This document shows positions 42,979 through 52,945 of a DNA stretch of 64,000 nucleotides, piece after piece. Source of the DNA: Endozoicomonas sp965208385 (GTDB taxonomy: Bacteria > Pseudomonadota > Gammaproteobacteria > Pseudomonadales > Endozoicomonadaceae). The stretch spans positions 124,001 to 188,000 of the forward strand of contig CBDBOO010000093.1 of NCBI GenBank assembly GCA_965208385.1, read 5' to 3'. Position numbers and translations under genes: made by a program. Every line of letters begins with the position of its first letter. The stretch's first letter is position 1. The notes beneath the pieces were generated by a model, which was not told the DNA's origin, did no database searches, and saw nothing but the letters and a program-made list of their open reading frames with translations.

Positions 42979-45341
42979 ATGCAAAAATTTGTCATTGATT
43001 TAAAAGACCTTGCTAATACGGACGTGGAAAGGGTTGGTGGTAAAAATGCCTCTCTTGGAGAAATGCTCAGTAATCTTGGCAAGGCCGGGGTGAAGGTTCC
43101 TGGTGGCTTTGCCACTACGGCCAGTGCATATGGGGACTTTTTGGAATCTAACGGCCTGTATGACCGGATTCACGCAATTCTCGATACCCTGGATGTTAAC
43201 GATATTCGAGAGCTGACTAAAGCCGGAGCCACCATTCGTCGCTGGATTATGGAAGCAAAATTCCGACCTGAATTTGAACAGGCTGTTATCGGTAGTTATC
43301 GTGAGTTGAGCGCAGGTCAGGAAGCCATTGCCGTTGCAGTGCGGTCTTCCGCTACAGCAGAGGATTTACCTGACGCATCGTTTGCCGGGCAGCAGGAAAC
43401 CTTTCTGAACATACGCGGTGAACAGAATGTACTGAATGCAATCCGGGAAGTTTTTGCCTCTTTGTTCAATGACCGGGCTATCGCCTATCGGGTTCATCAT
43501 GATTTTGATCATCGTAATGTCTCATTATCGGCTGGCATTCAGAGAATGGTGCGCAGCGAAACAGGCTCAGCGGGCGTGATGTTTACCCTGGATACTGAAT
43601 CAGGTTTCCGTGATGCGGTATTTGTCACTTCATCCTATGGTCTGGGTGAAACCGTTGTACAGGGAGCTGTGAACCCTGATGAATTCTATGTTTATAAACC
43701 GGCTGCAAGAGCTGGTCGGCCCGCGATAATTCGAAGAAATATGGGGTCGAAAGCCATAAAAATGATTTATGGCGAGAGCGGAGAAGCAAACTATTCAGTA
43801 CAAACTGTGGATGTCGATCAGGAAAAAAGGCAGGAGTTTTCTATAACCGATGCGGATGTTACTGAACTCTGTCGACAGGCATTAGCCATTGAAGATCATT
43901 ATGGCTGCCCTATGGATATTGAATGGGCAAAAGATGGTGATGATCAGCAGATATACATTGTTCAGGCCCGACCCGAAACGGTACAGAGTCGAACCAGTTC
44001 TCGTACTCTTGAACGTTTTAATTTGCTGGAAAGCGGCAATGTACTGATAGAAGGCAGAAGTATCGGTCAGCGAATCGGACAGGGTAAAGTCTGTTTGATT
44101 AATGATGTTGACGACATGGATCTTCTTCAGACTGGCGATGTACTGGTGACTGATATGACAGACCCTGACTGGGAACCTGTTATGAAAAGAGCATCAGCCA
44201 TTGTTACCAACCGGGGGAGGGCGAACCTGTCATGCAGCTATTATTGCCAGGGAACTGGGGATTCCGGCGGTGGTGGGTTGTGGTGATGCGACCGAAATTC
44301 TGAGTGCCGAGCAGCTGGTGACAGTATCGTGTTCTGAAGGTGATACCGGTTTTGTGTATGAAGGTGAATTGAGATTTGAGCACCAGAAAAGAGATCTGGA
44401 TAAGATGCCGGATATCCCCTTTAAAATCATGATGAATGTTGGTAATCCTGAAAGAGCGTTCAGTTTTTCCAGATTGCCCAATGCCGGTGTTGGGCTGGCG
44501 CGCCTTGAATTTATTATCAACAAAATGATTGGTGTTCACCCCAAGGCGTTACTTAATTATGATCGTCTGCCTGCCACGGTTAAGCATCAGGTTGATGAGC
44601 GCATGGCCGGCTATTCTGATCCGGTAGAGTTTTATATCGAAAAGCTGGTAGAAGGTGTTGCTTCTATAGCGGCTGCTTTTGCACCAGAAAAAGTCATTGT
44701 TCGTTTTATCCGACTTTAAGTCCAACGAATACGCTAATCTGGTGGGTGGGAAAATTTATGAGCCTCATGAAGAGAATCCCATGCTGGGTTTTCGTGGCGC
44801 TTCACGCTACATATCAGAAGATTTCAGGGATTGTTTTGAGCTAGAATGCCGGGCAATGAAAAGGGTCAGGGAAGAACTGGGCTTAACCAATGTTGAATTG
44901 ATGGTGCCCTTCGTCAGAACACCTGATGAAGCAAGGCAGGTCGTAGAAATCATGGATACCTTTGGTCTCAAACGTGGCGAAAATGGACTTCGTATCATCA
45001 TGATGTGTGAACTGCCGGCCAATGCATTGCTGGCGGACGAGTTTTTGCAGTATTTTGACGGGTTTTCCATTGGTTCTAATGATATGACTCAGTTGACCCT
45101 TGGTCTTGACCGTGACTCCGGACTGATTGCACATCTGTTTGATGAAAGGAATCCGGCAATTAAACAACTGCTGTCCATGGCCATCCAGGCTTGTAGAAGA
45201 CAGGGGAAATATATTGGGATTTGTGGTCAGGGGCCCAGTGATCATCCTGATTTAGCACGATGGCTGATGGATGAAGGTATAGAAACTGTCTCTCTTAATC
45301 CAGATTCTGTACTTGAAACATGGCTATATCTGGCATCATAG
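42979..45341 (+). pseudogene. ppsA: Phosphoenolpyruvate synthase, two +1 frameshifts
   Basis: With two single bases removed this is a normal 786-residue PEP synthase, which converts pyruvate and ATP to PEP, AMP and Pi. The ATP-grasp domain opens with VERVGGKNASLGEMLSNLG. The phospho-His domain ([20 protein letters not shown]) is broken by an extra G in a run of five (44213-44217). The PEP-binding barrel is broken at VIVR/LSDFKSNEYANLVGG by an extra T in a T run (about 44690-44712). The C-terminal GICGQGPSDHPDLA has the catalytic Cys. Both lesions add one base next to identical bases, so base-call error is a serious alternative to true inactivation. A TTG at 42928 with AGGAG upstream could add 17 repeat-encoded residues. 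ppsR is divergent. Confidence 0.9.
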
Positions 45342-45372
45342 CTCTCTGAAGAATATCTACGCCCGGTATAAC

Positions 45373-45400
45373 GGAGGCAGCTTTGGCTGCCTTCTTTTTT
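45373..45400 (+). terminator. Intrinsic terminator of ppsA
   Basis: GGCAGC and GCTGCC (45376-45381 and 45386-45391) form a stem with loop TTTG, extended by further outer pairs and followed by TTTTTT at 45395-45400. It lies 30 bases after the ppsA stop. Confidence 0.88.
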
Positions 45401-45502
45401 GCCAGCTTCTTTTTTGTAGCATCTTTTTCGTAGCATCTTTTTGTAGCTTCTTTTATGATGGGCTTAGTATGAAAGTGGTGAATTTTCAGGAGAAAAATAA
45501 TT

Positions 45503-45980
45503 ATGACGTTTTCAACACCGGATTTATGTGACGAATTTCCCGATGCAGGTTTCAGTGGCAGAACCCGGGTTTCAGAATTTTGGGAGTATACGTTGCTTTT
45601 CAGGCGAAATCGTAACCATTAAATGCTACGAAGATAACTCTTTAGTGAGGGAGTGGGTGTCACAGAAAGGAAACAACCGGGTTCTTGTAGTGGACGGGGG
45701 TGGTTCCATGAGGAGAGCTCTTCTGGGTGACATGCTGGCTGAAAAGGCAGCAATAAATGGCTGGAGTGGCATAGTTGTTTATGGCTGCATTCGTGATGTG
45801 CAAATTATTGCTGAATTAGATCTTGGAGTACAGGCACTGGCGGCTCATCCCATGAAGACTCATAAAAAGGGCATTGGGGAATCAAATGTTCCCGTTAGAT
45901 TTCATGGTGTTGATTTCTATCCAGGGCATTATATTTATGCGGATAGTAATGGAATATTGGTTTCTGAAATAAAACTATGA
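45503..45980 (+). pseudogene. rraA: RraA (ribonuclease E activity regulator), frameshifted at codon ~15
   Basis: The ATG at 45503 follows AGGAG by about 10 bases and starts MTFSTPDLCDEFPDA, the usual RraA opening. The frame then runs out. The rest (VSVAEPGFQNFGSIRCF, VLVVDGGGSMRRALLGDMLA, VYGCIRDVQIIAELDLGVQA, GIGESNVPVRFHGVDFYPG) lies one frame away. Deleting one G of the pair at 45548-45549 restores a 158-residue protein. A GTG at 45528 opens the second frame but would lose the first strand. RraA binds RNase E and DEAD helicases and dampens RNA decay. The lesion is one of a cluster in this region. Confidence 0.88.
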
Positions 45981-46069
45981 AGTGACGATAGGAAGAGGAG
46001 CAGGCTTTCAAAGGTGTAAGTCTGTTTAGTGCTATCTTTAGTGTAAGAAATTATCGAAATGGATTTTCC

Positions 46070-47043
46070 ATGCATGAAATATCTTCCATGAAAGTATTTT
46101 CAATGACCGCACTGAAAGGCGCAGTGTTCATTGTGTTTTTATCATTTTCAATGAAGCTGTTAGCCGAAATTCACCCATTTGCCTGCGAAATCCCCGATGG
46201 TATTTATAAGGCCAAAGTAAAAGATGAAATGTCCTGAGTTTCACCGTGTATGATCAGGCTATTGTAAAAATGACCATTTTTGCAAAGCAGGTCGGGATTT
46301 CGTCACTCTTTTCCAATCAGAACGGTGAATATGAGCCGGTGCATTTCAAATACCTTGTGTCTGGTTGTAATACGCTTGGTGAGTTGATATTTGCATGGCA
46401 GGCATCCAATAGTACTTCCAATAGCACTGAAGATGAGGGCCGCTACTTTAAATATTCTCCAGGTATCTTCGTATTCAGCTTTGATCAGAGGTTTCTGACA
46501 TTAAAACTCAAAAACGTAAAGCCGGTAACAACAATGTTGCTTTAATGATGTCGTCAGAGATGGGTGGCTGGATTCCGGAAATTACTTTCAATAAGGAAGA
46601 GGATTTATCGGGTTTAGTCGTTCCCGATGATTCAAGATGCACGATTCCAGAAGGGCAGTATAAAATGCTCATCGATGGCTGGTCTTTTTATCTCAGTGTC
46701 GATCTCAGTGTCGATCTCAGTGTCGATAAGGAGGAAAACCCTCCGTCTGGAGCGAGGTTATAATGGATTGCTTAAATATGTATCACTTTCTGAGATAGAT
46801 GATTTATTTGCCGGATGTATTGGTGGAGAAATCATTCTTGCCTGGAAAAACAGAGCGGAAAACGACACTGCAACCCGTTTGTTTGTTGGCCGATATTTAC
46901 GCCAGGATGACGCAATATACTCAAGAGAAGAGCGTTTTCTGATTATGCAGACAGAGTTTATAATTACATCGGGTGCGTTTAATAGAGTTACGGATAAAAT
47001 TGAAGATTTTTCTTTTTACTGGCTGGACTTTCTTTCATTGTAA
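46070..47043 (+). pseudogene. Decayed gene for a secreted protein, at least three frameshifts
   Basis: A signal peptide (MTALKGAVFIVFLSFSMKLL within the first 40 codons) and the start of a mature domain (FACEIPDGIYKAKVKDEM) end at a stop at 46235. Coding character continues in successive frames: VLSFTVYDQAIVKMTIFAKQ onward, ALMMSSEMGGWIPEITF onward, and GYNGLLKYVSLSEIDDLFAG to 47043. Single-base corrections near 46231, 46510 (A run) and 46745-46760 would join them into a protein of about 323 residues. Two parts share a pattern (IPDGIYKAKVKD and IPEGQYKMLIDG), hinting at two repeats of one domain. I do not recognise the family. Confidence 0.6.
46690..46725. repeat. Three 12-bp tandem repeats inside the decayed gene
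   Basis: Three exact copies of ATCTCAGTGTCG encode repeated LSVD. Such in-frame 12-mers can gain or lose copies by slippage without shifting the frame. Confidence 0.85.
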
Positions 47044-47063
47044 TTCTTTGGCTAATGCACACC

Positions 47064-48053
47064 TTATCCGGAACGTAAAAAATCAACATGCTTTTTCATA
47101 TCCACATTGCCGCCTGTTGCAATGACGACAATAGTCTTGTTTTCAAATTGTTCAGGATTTTCCAATAGAGCCGCAATGCCGATCGCTCCACTGGGTTCCA
47201 GTACCAGGTTTAATTCTTCATAAGCTAATCGTATAGCACTACCAATGTAGTTATTTTCAATAGCGAGTCCGGACACCTTTTTCCCGGATGCGATTTTCCA
47301 GTTTTCATTGCCGGGCTCAAGAGCCATAAGCGCATCACAATCGCTCGACTGATCACCTTGAGCCCTCTGGACACGTCCGGCATTAATGGACAGTCCCATC
47401 CCATTGTAACCTTTGGCTTCTATGGCCCATATCTTTGTTGGGGGAGCAAAAACAAGACAGGCGCCTGCCACGAGACTGCCTCCTCCAACCGGGCAAAGGA
47501 GTTCATTGCAAACAATCCCTGTCTGATTCAATTGGTTTAATAATTCAATAGCCACAGTTGACTGTCCTTTGATGAGTTTAAGGTCATCAAACGGGTGAAG
47601 GAGCATTTTATTGTTCTGATGGGCAAAGGTTATGGCCATTTCGGCAGCGGCTTCTTCTCTGGAAGGCAGCTGAGTGTTGCAAAGTAATATGTCTGCGCCA
47701 TATTGCCTGGCATTATTGATTTTTTTTTCGGGAGCATCCTGTGGCATTATCAGTGAAACCGGTATGCCCAGTTGTTCACCAGCGGCAGCTAATCCGGCCG
47801 CAAAATTTCCAGACGAATAGGCTGCCACCCCTTGTTTGCGTTGCTGTGCAGAGAGTGACATCAAGCGGTAAAGCGCTCCGCGAAATTTGAAGGCGCCGGT
47901 CACCTGTAACGATTCCGCCTTAACCAATACAGTCCCATTAATCTTTTTGCTTAAAGACCTGCACTCCAGCAGAGGGGTTTCGACAATATAGGGCTTAATC
48001 AGTTCGTAGATTTCGTTCAGTTCCCGGAATATCAGGTCTGGCTCAATGGTCAT
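47064..48053 (-). CDS. PLP-dependent threonine/serine dehydratase (fold type II)
   Basis: This 329-residue enzyme has the PLP lysine in VTGAFKFRGALYR, the substrate loop SSGNFAAGLAAAG, the phosphate cup VGGGSLVAGA, and the C-terminal LEPSGAIGIAALLENPE and VVIATGGNVD. It lacks the ACT-like regulatory domain of IlvA, so it resembles catabolic threonine dehydratase or serine racemase. It may yield 2-oxobutyrate, a source of propionyl-CoA for the prp operon; that link is inferred. The gene is intact although its neighbours are broken. Confidence 0.88.
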   Translation of the reverse strand: MTIEPDLIFRELNEIYELIKPYIVETPLLECRSLSKKINGTVLVKAESLQVTGAFKFRGALYRLMSLSAQQRKQGVAAYSSGNFAAGLAAAGEQLGIPVSLIMPQDAPEKKINNARQYGADILLCNTQLPSREEAAAEMAITFAHQNNKMLLHPFDDLKLIKGQSTVAIELLNQLNQTGIVCNELLCPVGGGSLVAGACLVFAPPTKIWAIEAKGYNGMGLSINAGRVQRAQGDQSSDCDALMALEPGNENWKIASGKKVSGLAIENNYIGSAIRLAYEELNLVLEPSGAIGIAALLENPEQFENKTIVVIATGGNVDMKKHVDFLRSG

Positions 48054-48206
48054 TCGCGTTCATCTTTCTTTGTTATGACTAAAGAAAGATAGACGCAAAA
48101 GTGTCATATTGGGTGCAATATGCAGGTACAGAGCTTTTGCACTGTGCCGCAATGAATATTTTACCCTGGTATCTGGTTACTGATAGTAAACACGATGCCT
48201 TTGATT

Positions 48207-48218
48207 ATTGTATACAAT
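48207..48218. promoter_or_regulatory. Palindromic GntR-type operator upstream of the peptide-binding gene
   Basis: ATTGTATACAAT is a perfect palindrome, differing by one base from the two sites before gntR. It lies between a plausible -35 (TTGATT, 48201) and -10 (TAATAT, 48225), about 115 bp before the lipoprotein start. Confidence 0.55.
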
Positions 48219-48331
48219 ATACGATAATATGACGCCAATATAGCTGGCGTTTGGTGTGGCTCACTGGAACCTGTTAGTGAGATGAGCTGAAAGTTGCATG
48301 GATTGAAACACCTTGGGATAACAACAATAAG

Positions 48332-50492
48332 ATGAAGCGATTACAGATTTTAACCATTTCCGCAGCGTTGTTGCTTGTCGGGTTGTTCCGGACCCTGGAA
48401 TGACCCAAACCCCGATGGCAGTGCCAGTGACAGTACATACTATACCGGGTATGACAATCAGCCAAAGCATATGGATCCGGTGAGGGCCTACAGTGCCGAT
48501 GAAGGGGTCATAATCGATAATATCTACGAACCGCCACTGCAATACCATTTTTTAAAACGACCTTATGAGCTGGAACCGGCATCAGCAGCGACCATGCCCG
48601 AGAATACTTACCTGGACGCTGATTTCAACCCACTCCCTGATGATGCAGAAAACCCGGCTTATAGCCTGCTGACTGTCAATATAAAGAAGAACACCCGTTA
48701 TCAGCCTCATCCTGCTTTCGTAAAGGATAATGCCGGGAATTACCGGTACCTTTTTAACACAGCAGAAGAGAGTCAGAACTATGTTTCTCTTCAGGACTTT
48801 CCTGAGCAGGGTACCCGGGAACTGGTGGTTGATGACTTTATTTATCAGATCAAACGAATGGCAGATACCAGTAATAAGTCGCCACTGGTTGGCTTTATGT
48901 GGGATTACATTGATGGCATGAAAGAGTTCAGTGACAATGTCAGTGATGTCCGAAAAAACATGGACAAAGATCAATGGCTGGACCTTCGCCAGTATGAAAT
49001 GTCGGGCCTGAACAAAATAGACGACTACACCTTTTCCATTCGCATCAAGGGTAAATACCCCCAGTTTCAGTACTGGTTGGCCATGCGGTTTTTTGCGCCT
49101 ATCCCCTGGGAGGCTGACCGCTTTTATTACAATCCAGGCTTTAAGGATAAAAACCTGATACTTGACTCGAATCCGGTAGGAACCGGTCCATTTATGATGG
49201 TGTCCAACAAGCCCAAGGATGAGATTATTCTCGCGAAAAACCCTAACTATCGGGATGATTTCTATCCATCAGAGGGAGAGCAGGGCGATAAGGAAAGAGG
49301 ATTCCTCAAAGATGCGGGCAAGCAGCTGCCCCTGGTCGATCAGGTGATTTTCCGACACGAAGGCAGTGCAGTAGCCAAGTGGTCCAAATTCAAACAGGGG
49401 TATCTGGATCGGGCTGGAGAAATTAGCACCAATATCCGTTCTTCCAACTTTGACCAGGCATTCAGCGTCAGTGCCACAGGTGTTGAGCTATCTGACAAAC
49501 TGAAAGATCTGAACATGACAATGGATCAGGAAATTCGACCTTCCATTTATTATGTGGCCTTCAATATGCTTGATCCGGTAGTGGGTGGATATACCGAGGA
49601 CAAGAGAAAGCTGCGTCAGGCCATCAGTATTGTCTGGAATAACCAGGAATATATCGACATTTTCAAAAATGGCTTAGGACAGGTTGCTCAAAGTCCTGTG
49701 CCTCCGGGATTGTTCGGATTCAGGGACGGTGAAGAAGGTATAAATCCTTATGTTTTCGATTGGCAGCAAGGTCGCTCAAAGAAAAAGTCTCTTGATTATG
49801 CTAAGCAGCTAATGATTGAAGCCGGTTATCCTAATGGACGAAATGCCAAAACCGGAAAGCCTGTTATTCTTTATTACGATACCTCCGAGCGTGATGATGG
49901 TCCGATAGCCGATTGGCGTAAAAAACAGCTGGCTAAACTTGGTATCCAGCTGGAATTCCGCTCCACAGATTATAACCGCTTCAAGGAAAAACTCCGTGGT
50001 GGCAATACCCAGATGTTTAACTGGGGTTGGCTGGCAGATTATCCTGATCCGGAAAACTTCCTGTTTCTGTTGGATTCCCGCCAGGGCTCGAAAAAGTGTA
50101 ACTGCGATGGCAGCAATAGCTCCAACTACGACAACCCTGAATATGATGCCCTCTATGATCGTATGAAAACCCTGCCCAATGGTCCTGAACGTCAGATGAT
50201 TATTGATAAAATGGTGGAGATTGTACGCAGGGACGCACCCTGGATTTGGGGTTACAATATCACTGAGTATTACCTTGGAAATGAGTGGGTTGGGAATACT
50301 AAGCGACACGGGATCAGTACATCAGTTTTAAAGTACGTTAATATCGATCCAGCACTTCGTCAGAAGCTTCAGGTTGAGCGTAATACCCCCATTGTTCTTC
50401 CTGCTGTTTTTGTATTTATAGGCTTTTTTGCTTTGCTGGTTCCAGGTTTCAGAGCGTACCGAAGAAGACAGAAGCTGGTTATCAGAACCTGA
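48332..50492 (+). pseudogene. Peptide ABC transporter substrate-binding lipoprotein, frameshifted in the signal peptide
   Basis: The protein of about 719 residues captures peptides for an Opp/Dpp/Yej-type importer. The ATG at 48332 starts a lipoprotein signal; one extra C at 48374 breaks it, and removing it gives ISAALLLSGC with acylated Cys18. From 48375 the frame is open to the end. SBP_bac_5 features include DNQPKHMDPVRAYSADEGVI, NPVGTGPFMMV and MFNWGWLADYPDPENFLFLL. It is longer than usual binding proteins and ends with a membrane helix (IVLPAVFVFIGFFALLVPGF) and a basic tail, so it may be anchored at both ends. It heads an operon with two permeases and an ATPase. Confidence 0.88.
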
Positions 50493-50577
50493 AACTGAAC
50501 AACTGGCCCGGATTATCCGGGTCAGAGAACAAGAATAATAAACACGGCCAATGTTAAGGCTGAAGGATCAGGCAGAA

Positions 50578-51555
50578 ATGCTCAGTTATATAATAAGGCG
50601 ACTGATGTACGCTATTCCGATTCTGATCGGGGTCAATCTTCTTACATTTGTTTTATTTTTTATCGTTAATACTCCCGAGGATATGGCTCGTGCCCACGTG
50701 GGTGACAAACGGGTTACGCAGGAGGTTATCGATCAATGGATTGCCGACAAGGGTTATGACAAACCATTGTTTGTCAATGTTGAAGTCAGCGGTCTGGATA
50801 CCCTGACTGAAACAATCTTTTTCCAGAAATCAGCAAAGCTCTTTGTCTTTGATTTCGGTCAGGCTGATAATGGCAGGGATATCAGCTCTGATATTTTTAC
50901 CCGTATGGTGCCTAGCCTCTATCTGGCAATTCCTTCTTTCATTATTGGGATGGTACTGAATATCAGCATTGCCCTAATGGTGTTGATGTTCCGGGGCAGC
51001 CTGCTGGATCGCTATATTGTGGTCGGTTTTGTTGTATTAATGTCCATATCCTACCTGTTTTATGTGATTGCTGGACAATTCCTGGTGGCCACCAAACTGA
51101 GGCTGTTGCCCGTGTCAGGTTTTCTTGAGGGCATTGAGTCCTGGAAATTCCTGCTATTGCCAGTATTGATTGGCGTGCTTTCAGGTATTGGTGCTGGCTC
51201 CCGTTGGTATCGAACCCTGTTTATTGAAGGCCTTGGCCAGGATTATGTGAGGACGGCCAGAGCCAAAGGGGTCAGTGAGATCAAGGTGTTATTCCGCCAT
51301 GTTTTGCCAAACACTCTGTTACCTATTCTCACCGGTGTGGTGGTGGTGATTCCTCTGCTGTTTATGGGCAGTCTGATTATGGAATCTTTCTTTGGAATAC
51401 CAGGGCTGGGCAGTTACATGCTGGATGCCATTAGTGCTCAGGATTTTGCCATCGTAAGGGCGATGGTTTTCATTGGTTCAGTGTTGTACATCATAGGGCT
51501 GATCCTGACTGATATTTCTTATACCTGGGCAGATCCCCGGGTTCGTCTGAATTAA
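50578..51555 (+). CDS. Peptide ABC transporter permease (DppB/YejB type)
   Basis: This protein of about 325 residues has six membrane helices. It begins MLSYIIRRLMYAIPILIGVN, the DppB-type opening, and has the EAA-loop equivalent DYVRTARAKGVSEIKVLFRH and the C-terminal IMESFFGIPGLGSYMLDAI. An in-frame ATG at 50551 would add 9 residues; 50578 fits the family better. It is intact and followed by the second permease. Confidence 0.9.
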   Translation: MLSYIIRRLMYAIPILIGVNLLTFVLFFIVNTPEDMARAHVGDKRVTQEVIDQWIADKGYDKPLFVNVEVSGLDTLTETIFFQKSAKLFVFDFGQADNGRDISSDIFTRMVPSLYLAIPSFIIGMVLNISIALMVLMFRGSLLDRYIVVGFVVLMSISYLFYVIAGQFLVATKLRLLPVSGFLEGIESWKFLLLPVLIGVLSGIGAGSRWYRTLFIEGLGQDYVRTARAKGVSEIKVLFRHVLPNTLLPILTGVVVVIPLLFMGSLIMESFFGIPGLGSYMLDAISAQDFAIVRAMVFIGSVLYIIGLILTDISYTWADPRVRLN

Positions 51556-51568
51556 AGGAGTGATCAGA

Positions 51569-52945
51569 ATGAAACCCATATTTTTAGCCAGTGACTTATT
51601 GATCTATTTTCTGGTGGTCTGTCTTTCAGTGTTCATCCTGAGCATGAGAAAGAATGAAATTACCCGGAATAAATGGCGAAGGGTGTTTTCCCAGAAACTG
51701 GGCATGAGCACCTTCATAATAATACTGACTTATGTCTCCATCGCTTTTCTGGACTCGATGCATTTCCGTAAGGCTTTGCCGGTTTTCGAAAATCAGCCCC
51801 AGGGAGAAGTCTATTACAGCAATGACGTTAACAGCGTATTGGATCTGTTATTGAATGAAATGGGCGACCGACAGGAGAAAACGTATTCCGGGCCTTTTGC
51901 CCTGAAAGCCTGGAGCAAGGAAAATATTCCACAGGATGATGGCACCGTGATCCGTGACTATCCGATTCTGGAAAACGCCGGTGTACATCTGGAAAGCCCG
52001 GATGATTTCGCTGGTGATCTCTTTCTTCAGTCATTTATTGGTCTGGCCAAGGGGCTGTTTGTCGGTCTGTTGCTCTGTCTCGCTATGTATCTACTCTTCA
52101 ACAGGAAGGGAAAGCGCAGCGCCTTGCCCTGGAAAACGGCAATGACTACCCTGCTGATTATATTTGGTCTGCTGGGCTGGCTGGTGCAAATGGGGAGTCT
52201 TTATCATGTGCTTGGCACAGACATGGCTGGCAATGACACACTCTATGAAAGTCTGAAAGGTGTGCGAACCGGTGTACTTATAGGTACCCTGGCCACTATG
52301 TTGACCATACCCATTGCCATTGTCCTTGGTATATCTGCCGGTTATTTTAAGGGAAGAGTGGATGATGTGGTTCAATATATCTACATCACGCTCAGTTCAA
52401 TTCCGGGAATTCTGCTGATTGCCGCCCTTGTATTGCTGTTTCAGGTCTGGATTAACAATAATCCGGATTTCTTCGAAATTGCTCTTGAAAAGGGAGATGC
52501 AAAATTCCTGGCACTCTGTTTCATTCTCGGTATTACCAGTTGGGCGAGCCTTTGCCGTTTGTTACGAGCAGAAACCTTGAAGATCAGTCAGTTGGATTAT
52601 GTGAATGCAGCCCACGCTTTCGGTGTTCGGAACGTTAATATCCTGAGAAAGCATATCCTGCCCAATCTGACTCACATTATTCTGATCTCATTTGTTCTTG
52701 AATTCAGTGCCCTGATTCTGGCGGAAGCGGTGCTGGCATACATCGGCGTGGGTATAGATCCATCCATGGCCAGCTGGGGCAATATGATCAATCTGTCCAG
52801 GGCTGAACTGTCTCGGGAGCCGGCTGTCTGGTGGAACCTGATGGGTGCATTCACCATGATGTTTACCCTGGTATTGTCGACTAACCTGTTTTCCGATCTG
52901 GTGAACGACGCCTTTAATCCGAAAGGTCAGCTGGAGGTTGCGTGA
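51569..52945 (+). CDS. Peptide ABC transporter permease (DppC/YejE type) with large periplasmic insertion
   Basis: This protein of about 458 residues has an N-terminal helix pair, then a periplasmic insertion of about 110 residues (roughly 65-155) before the usual permease core. The EAA loop is LDYVNAAHAFGVRNVNILRK, and the C-terminal half contains EAVLAYIGVGIDPSMASWGN. ATG at 51569 lies 8 bases after AAGGAG and is preferred to a GTG at 51560. Its last base overlaps the ATPase start. Confidence 0.9.
   Translation: MKPIFLASDLLIYFLVVCLSVFILSMRKNEITRNKWRRVFSQKLGMSTFIIILTYVSIAFLDSMHFRKALPVFENQPQGEVYYSNDVNSVLDLLLNEMGDRQEKTYSGPFALKAWSKENIPQDDGTVIRDYPILENAGVHLESPDDFAGDLFLQSFIGLAKGLFVGLLLCLAMYLLFNRKGKRSALPWKTAMTTLLIIFGLLGWLVQMGSLYHVLGTDMAGNDTLYESLKGVRTGVLIGTLATMLTIPIAIVLGISAGYFKGRVDDVVQYIYITLSSIPGILLIAALVLLFQVWINNNPDFFEIALEKGDAKFLALCFILGITSWASLCRLLRAETLKISQLDYVNAAHAFGVRNVNILRKHILPNLTHIILISFVLEFSALILAEAVLAYIGVGIDPSMASWGNMINLSRAELSREPAVWWNLMGAFTMMFTLVLSTNLFSDLVNDAFNPKGQLEVA

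Noticed and set aside
44679..45341. Independent gene starting inside ppsA
   Set aside because: Its sequence is the C-terminal PEP-binding part of PpsA; the start is an artefact of the frameshift.
45313..45531. 72-codon Phe/Cys-rich frame over the ppsA terminator
   Set aside because: It covers a terminator and T-rich repeats and overlaps the end of ppsA.
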